Shown here: one piece after another, positions 60,601-64,000 of the stretch
Numbering within the stretch: position 1 is the stretch's first letter
Layout of the letters: every line of letters begins with the position of its first letter
Source of the DNA: Ornithodoros turicata
Taxonomy: Eukaryota > Arthropoda > Arachnida > Ixodida > Argasidae
Direction: 5' to 3'
Assembly (NCBI RefSeq): GCF_037126465.1
Contig: NC_088204.1
Location: 76,631,807 to 76,695,806 of the forward strand
DNA: 64,000 bases
Notes under the pieces: generated by a model
The model's database searches: none
Told to the model about the DNA's origin: nothing
What the model saw: the letters and a program-made list of their open reading frames with translations, nothing else
Program-made: the position numbers and the translations under genes

Positions 60601-63498
60601 AATTTGAAGCCACGCAATTCAACGTGGGTAAGGATTTTCCTGCAGCCTTTGAAAATACATTTTTTCTTCTTCCGAGATCGAAAAAAGCACACGCTCTTAC
60701 TGGTCCATATCAACGATATCATCAATTTCCTCCTTACCTAAATTTTTCTTATTACCTGATAACCACAAATTTCTTTCTTGCAAATAACTCTCTCATTTCA
60801 CTGGTGTGCGGTGCAAACGATGTCCTTTGACGTTTATACAGCCTGTTGCCACCAAATCGTCACTCTCGGCGTGAATAAAACTGAGTACAGCTCCCGTCAG
60901 CCTTAATAATAACTCTGGAAAGAATATGGTCTCGTCCCCGAGCGCAGTTACGGCAACTTGTGGGCAACGACGCACTTTAGATCGACAGAACAACATGCTC
61001 AACAATTGCTCTGCACCAGCACTGAAGTGCATGGGAGGTGTAGATGCAGTTCTAAGAATAATGAGAAATGCAATGCAATGAAATTGTGAACTCATCCAAA
61101 TTGAAGTAAAATATAAAGCAAGTGGAGTGCGGGTGCATTAGAAAAAGAATGGGAAAGTACTGCGCTACTTGAACTCTATAGTTCAAGAGGTGCAGACAAA
61201 AGAAATGCAACATACGACATACTCGACGAAAAATATTAAATCCAGGTGAAGTTCGCAAATGTACTGTTCATCGACAACCCAGTGGGAACAGGATACAGCT
61301 ACGTTAACAACAGCAAGGCCTACGCCACGAACAACTCTCAGATTGCAAACGACCTGGTCACTTTGATGGCTGTGTTCTTCAATAAGCTGCCAGAATTCCA
61401 GGTGGGCTGAATAAATACGTAAACGAACATATTGCGCAGGTGTAACCGCTCATATTTCTGTTACAGAAAGTACCTCTGTACATTTTCTCAGAGTCGTACG
61501 GCGGAAAGATGGCAGCCTCGTTTGCACTGGCTCTCTACAAGGTTTGTAGCATCTTCTGCTCCCCGATGTTTGTAATTTAATGCATGCTCAAGCGTTACGT
61601 GCACGTAAAGCTACAAACAGGGTGGTGCCTGTAAAGCATAAAACGTAAATCTACAAACAGAGCGGTACCTGTAAAGCGTAAAGCTACGTAAAAACGTGAA
61701 TCTACAAACCGGGCGGTACCTGTAAAGCAGAGCTCTGTGTGATGTGTGGGAATTTACCTCTCTTTCTCTTTAGGAGTGCCAGGCTGGAAAGATTCCGTGC
61801 AACCTTCAGGGCGTTGCCATGGGAGACGGCTGGCTCTCTCCGCTCGACTCCACTTCAACTTGGGCACAGTACCTCTACTCCATGGTACATGTGTAGCCCA
61901 TTTTGCGAACAATCTTTTGTATGCAATCAGTGACGTCACATATAGTTGTGTTACTGTTGTCAGTGGGACGTCGTAAGGTTGTCACAAGGGGTGTGACCGA
62001 GATAAGGCTGATTTAGGACTGTTTTGAGATAAGGTTGTTTAGGACTGTTTTGAGATACGGTAAAATGGGATATGGTAAAAAAAATCAGGATATTATTATG
62101 TGGCAGAACAGAATCCAGAAGTTATGTGACTGTGACATAACTGCAGTGAAAGCACTTACTATAAAATTCAAATATATGTAATTCACCACAAATTTCACTG
62201 TGAGTATCATCAAAGAGCGTGTGACAGATTTCTGTGGATTTTGTCCGGACTGCTGTTGCATAGCAGTCCTTGACAGCTCACATTATCTGCTATAAGGTCC
62301 ACAAGCTTTGCACTTTCTTCCAGTCTCTTCTGGACAGGTACGAAGTACAGCTCGTGAACAAAGCGGTCGGAGAAATCCACCAAGCCATTACCAGTGGAAG
62401 ACTCACCAAGGCCACAGAGCTCTGGCAGTCTGCTCAGAACCTGGTCGAAGATGTACGTTACCAAAATAATGCAGTATTTTGATGACATTATCAGTGTTCA
62501 AACAGACACTTGTTACTGACTATGTTAAGGAAATGCCAGTTCATACTGCTGATAAAGCACGGTAACGTTTTATCACCTCTTCAGTGTAACGCTGCATACT
62601 TGAAGCGAAGCTCTATTGCAAGTTGCACACTCTATGTGTTAAATATCTATGATCCAAGATGTCTTAAATAAGACTCTCCGTTGGACTGCTGCACCTAGCG
62701 TTTTGACAACGATGCATTAGTCAGGAATTGTTCAGTGTTAACATTAATAGAGATCAGTGCTGGTGCAGGTAAATACAGGATTTACCCGCACGTTTTTGAG
62801 TTTCGCATGTAGAAACTCTGTGTCGCTGGAGATTGCGGATAAAATGCGGGTGTACCCGCTGTGCATCGCACTAAGCAGATACTTTCCCACACTCTCGATT
62901 AGTCTTGGTAGCTTAGCCTATAGCTCACAAATTCGACACAAAGCATAACGTGAAACGGCTCGCGTTAGAGGAAATGCTTCAGCTGCCAAATTTGCATAAC
63001 TGATTAGCAATCTGTACAGCAAGTGTAACACATTGACAACAATGCTCGTGAGTACAATGTAGAAATTCTCCTTTTTATCTTCCACCAGCTCACTTACGGA
63101 ATCAACTGGTACAACATACTCACCCCCTTGCCGAACGAAAAACTTTCCCCCAACGTCACTCTGCCGTACAAGCATCCGCTATGTAAGTCGTGCCACAGAT
63201 TCATTCTCGTTGCAAAATGGTAGACAAATTTACGCTTCCCTCGTCTCGTCAAAGACAGGACATTTCAGCGGCTCGTTGCACCCTACCACGGCGACGCCCT
63301 GTACAACCTCATGAATGGATACGTCAAGCAGAAGTTGGGTGTGATCCCAAAGAACGTCACGTGGGGAGGTTAGAATCCCGTAACGACTCTCATCTTTCAG
63401 TACCGTGAGGCACCATTCTGTATGATCTCTTACAGGTCAGTCTAACGAGGTGTTCAGTGCTCTTATGGGCGACTTCATGCGTCCCGACGTCCAAGTCG
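57619..63498 (+). CDS. SCPEP1: Retinoid-inducible-type serine carboxypeptidase (S10), 3' end outside window
   Basis: Ten exons: 57619-57670, 57942-58084, 60538-60627, 61246-61401, 61467-61541, 61774-61884, 62324-62452, 63089-63182, 63255-63368 and 63436-63498. The first encodes a signal peptide (MRGSIFLVFSLFVC...), so the product enters the secretory or lysosomal route. Peptidase S10 marks are VRKDAYMFWWLMYA, LIWLQGGPGGSSTGFGN (oxyanion region), FIDNPVGTGYSYV, the nucleophile serine in FSESYGGKMA, and GVAMGDGWLSPLDS. Later parts (INWYNILTP, LMNGYVKQKLGVIP, TWGGQSNEVF) match vertebrate SCPEP1. The exons carrying the catalytic Asp and His lie past the window end. An ATG at 57911 would give an alternative signal-like start, but the spliced upstream exon fits phase and signal-peptide form better. 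Confidence 0.93.
58553..58720. mobile_element. hAT-like MITE (CACGACCTACTAG family), copy 3, truncated
   Basis: CTATACTAGATTATAGCGACCATGTCA followed by GGAAGCTACCAGTGGCACTGGT parallels the left part of copies 1 and 2. The outer bases and the right end are missing. It lies in SCPEP1 intron 2. Confidence 0.7.
59410..59560. repeat. ACTTAAAGTGC/AAGTACTT-rich low-complexity repeat
   Basis: Words such as AAGTACTT, CACTTTAAGT and GTGCTTAAG recur on both strands over about 150 bp in SCPEP1 intron 2. The style resembles the AGTTACTT repeat at 632 but the core word differs. Confidence 0.5.
60114..60218. repeat. Inverted repeat hairpin, 17-bp arms
   Basis: GTCGAGTGCAATAGGGG (60114-60130) and CCCCCATTGCACTCGAC (60202-60218) pair at 15 of 17 positions with a 71-base loop. 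It may be a small transposon remnant or a transcribed hairpin in SCPEP1 intron 2. Confidence 0.6.
61611..61729. repeat. Tandem repeat, three units of about 40-50 bp
   Basis: CTACAAAC(A/C)(G)GG(T/C)GGT(G/A)CCTGTAAAGC occurs three times with variable spacers in SCPEP1 intron 5, between the exons ending at 61541 and starting at 61774. Confidence 0.75.
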
Positions 63499-63775
63499 GT
63501 GAGTATCGTTCAAGTCGGCATACTTGCCCACACATGCCCTGCTGTCAGTTCAGGTAGTACCACCGACGAACAACGGTGCACAGATTATCAAGTCTGAAGC
63601 AGGAATGTTTGAAAGGGTACAGCCACGATGGGCATCGTGTCGTTCAGTTCATTTGTGAGTGTGGGTTGGGCAGTGTGTCTAGTATTGTCTCACAGGTAGA
63701 GATTTTTACAGGATTTGTAAGGATTTGCAAGCAAGCAAGCAGCAGTATCTACGTATTACTTGGCATTAAAGGAGC

Positions 63776-64000
63776 ACAGAAGCCATTTTTAACACCCTGT
63801 TTTCTTCCTATAAAATTGTTAAGTAGGCCAGTAAGATGCACCATGAGAAGTAATTTACACCACAGAGTCATAATTATTACAGAAATTGAATTTAAAGTAG
63901 TACAGAAGTAATTTTTAACACCCAGTTTTCTTCCTATACAACTTAGGTAGGCCAGTAAGATGCACCATGCGAAGTAATTCACACCACAGAGTCATAGTTA
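63776..64000. repeat. Tandem duplication of about 126 bp at the window end
   Basis: The unit with TTTTAACACCC(T/A)GTTTTCTTCC and GTAGGCCAGTAAGATGCACCATG is present from 63776 and again from 63902 to the window end with a few differences. It follows SCPEP1 exon 10 and should be intronic. The array may continue beyond the window. Confidence 0.8.

Noticed and set aside
1..64000. CRISPR arrays, tRNA or rRNA genes, bacterial operons, endogenous retroviral genes
   Set aside because: No spacer-repeat arrays, cloverleaf genes, rRNA motifs, Shine-Dalgarno-led operons or gag/pol/env-like frames were recognised.

Overview
This is nuclear DNA from an animal. It has multi-exon genes with GT-AG introns, metazoan protein families, many short DNA transposons and no prokaryotic operon structure. 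The proteins are clearly arthropod-level diverged. The mix of non-autonomous transposons with a membrane-anchored chitinase-like gene suggests a chelicerate, most likely a hard tick. The tick assignment is inference, since no species-diagnostic marker is visible.

Nine genes were read out exon by exon by matching splice sites, intron phase and family homology. In order they are: SRSF2 (minus, 7.4-8.8 kb), dihydrofolate reductase (plus, 9.7-10.8 kb), eEF2 lysine methyltransferase EEF2KMT/FAM86 (minus, 11.9-15.0 kb), a single-pass GH18 chitinase-like protein with a lost catalytic motif (plus, 15.4-19.4 kb), eEF2 kinase (minus, 20.0-28.1 kb), tRNA-splicing endonuclease subunit TSEN54 (minus, 36.6-46.1 kb), katanin-interacting protein KATNIP (plus, 47.1-55.2 kb), cytochrome c oxidase subunit 6B (minus, 56.2-56.8 kb) and a retinoid-inducible-type serine carboxypeptidase SCPEP1 (plus, from 57.6 kb and running off the window end).

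Four gene pairs are head-to-head (SRSF2/DHFR, EEF2KMT/GH18-like, TSEN54/KATNIP, COX6B/SCPEP1), with 0.4-1.0 kb between start codons. The enzyme that methylates elongation factor 2 and the kinase that inactivates it lie on the same strand about 5 kb apart, separated only by the chitinase-like gene.

The left 7 kb and 28-36 kb are gene-poor. Introns and intergenic DNA carry several cut-and-paste transposon families whose ends and target-site duplications can be seen: hAT-like elements with 8-bp duplications, a Tc1 element with about 300-bp inverted repeats filling an EEF2KMT intron, pogo/Tigger-like elements, a Harbinger-like element with a TTA duplication, and a hAT-like element nested inside a LINE reading frame. 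The most unusual items are the GH18-like receptor-shaped protein whose DxDxE motif reads QxQxQ, coding tandem repeats in KATNIP and TSEN54, and two GC-AG introns.
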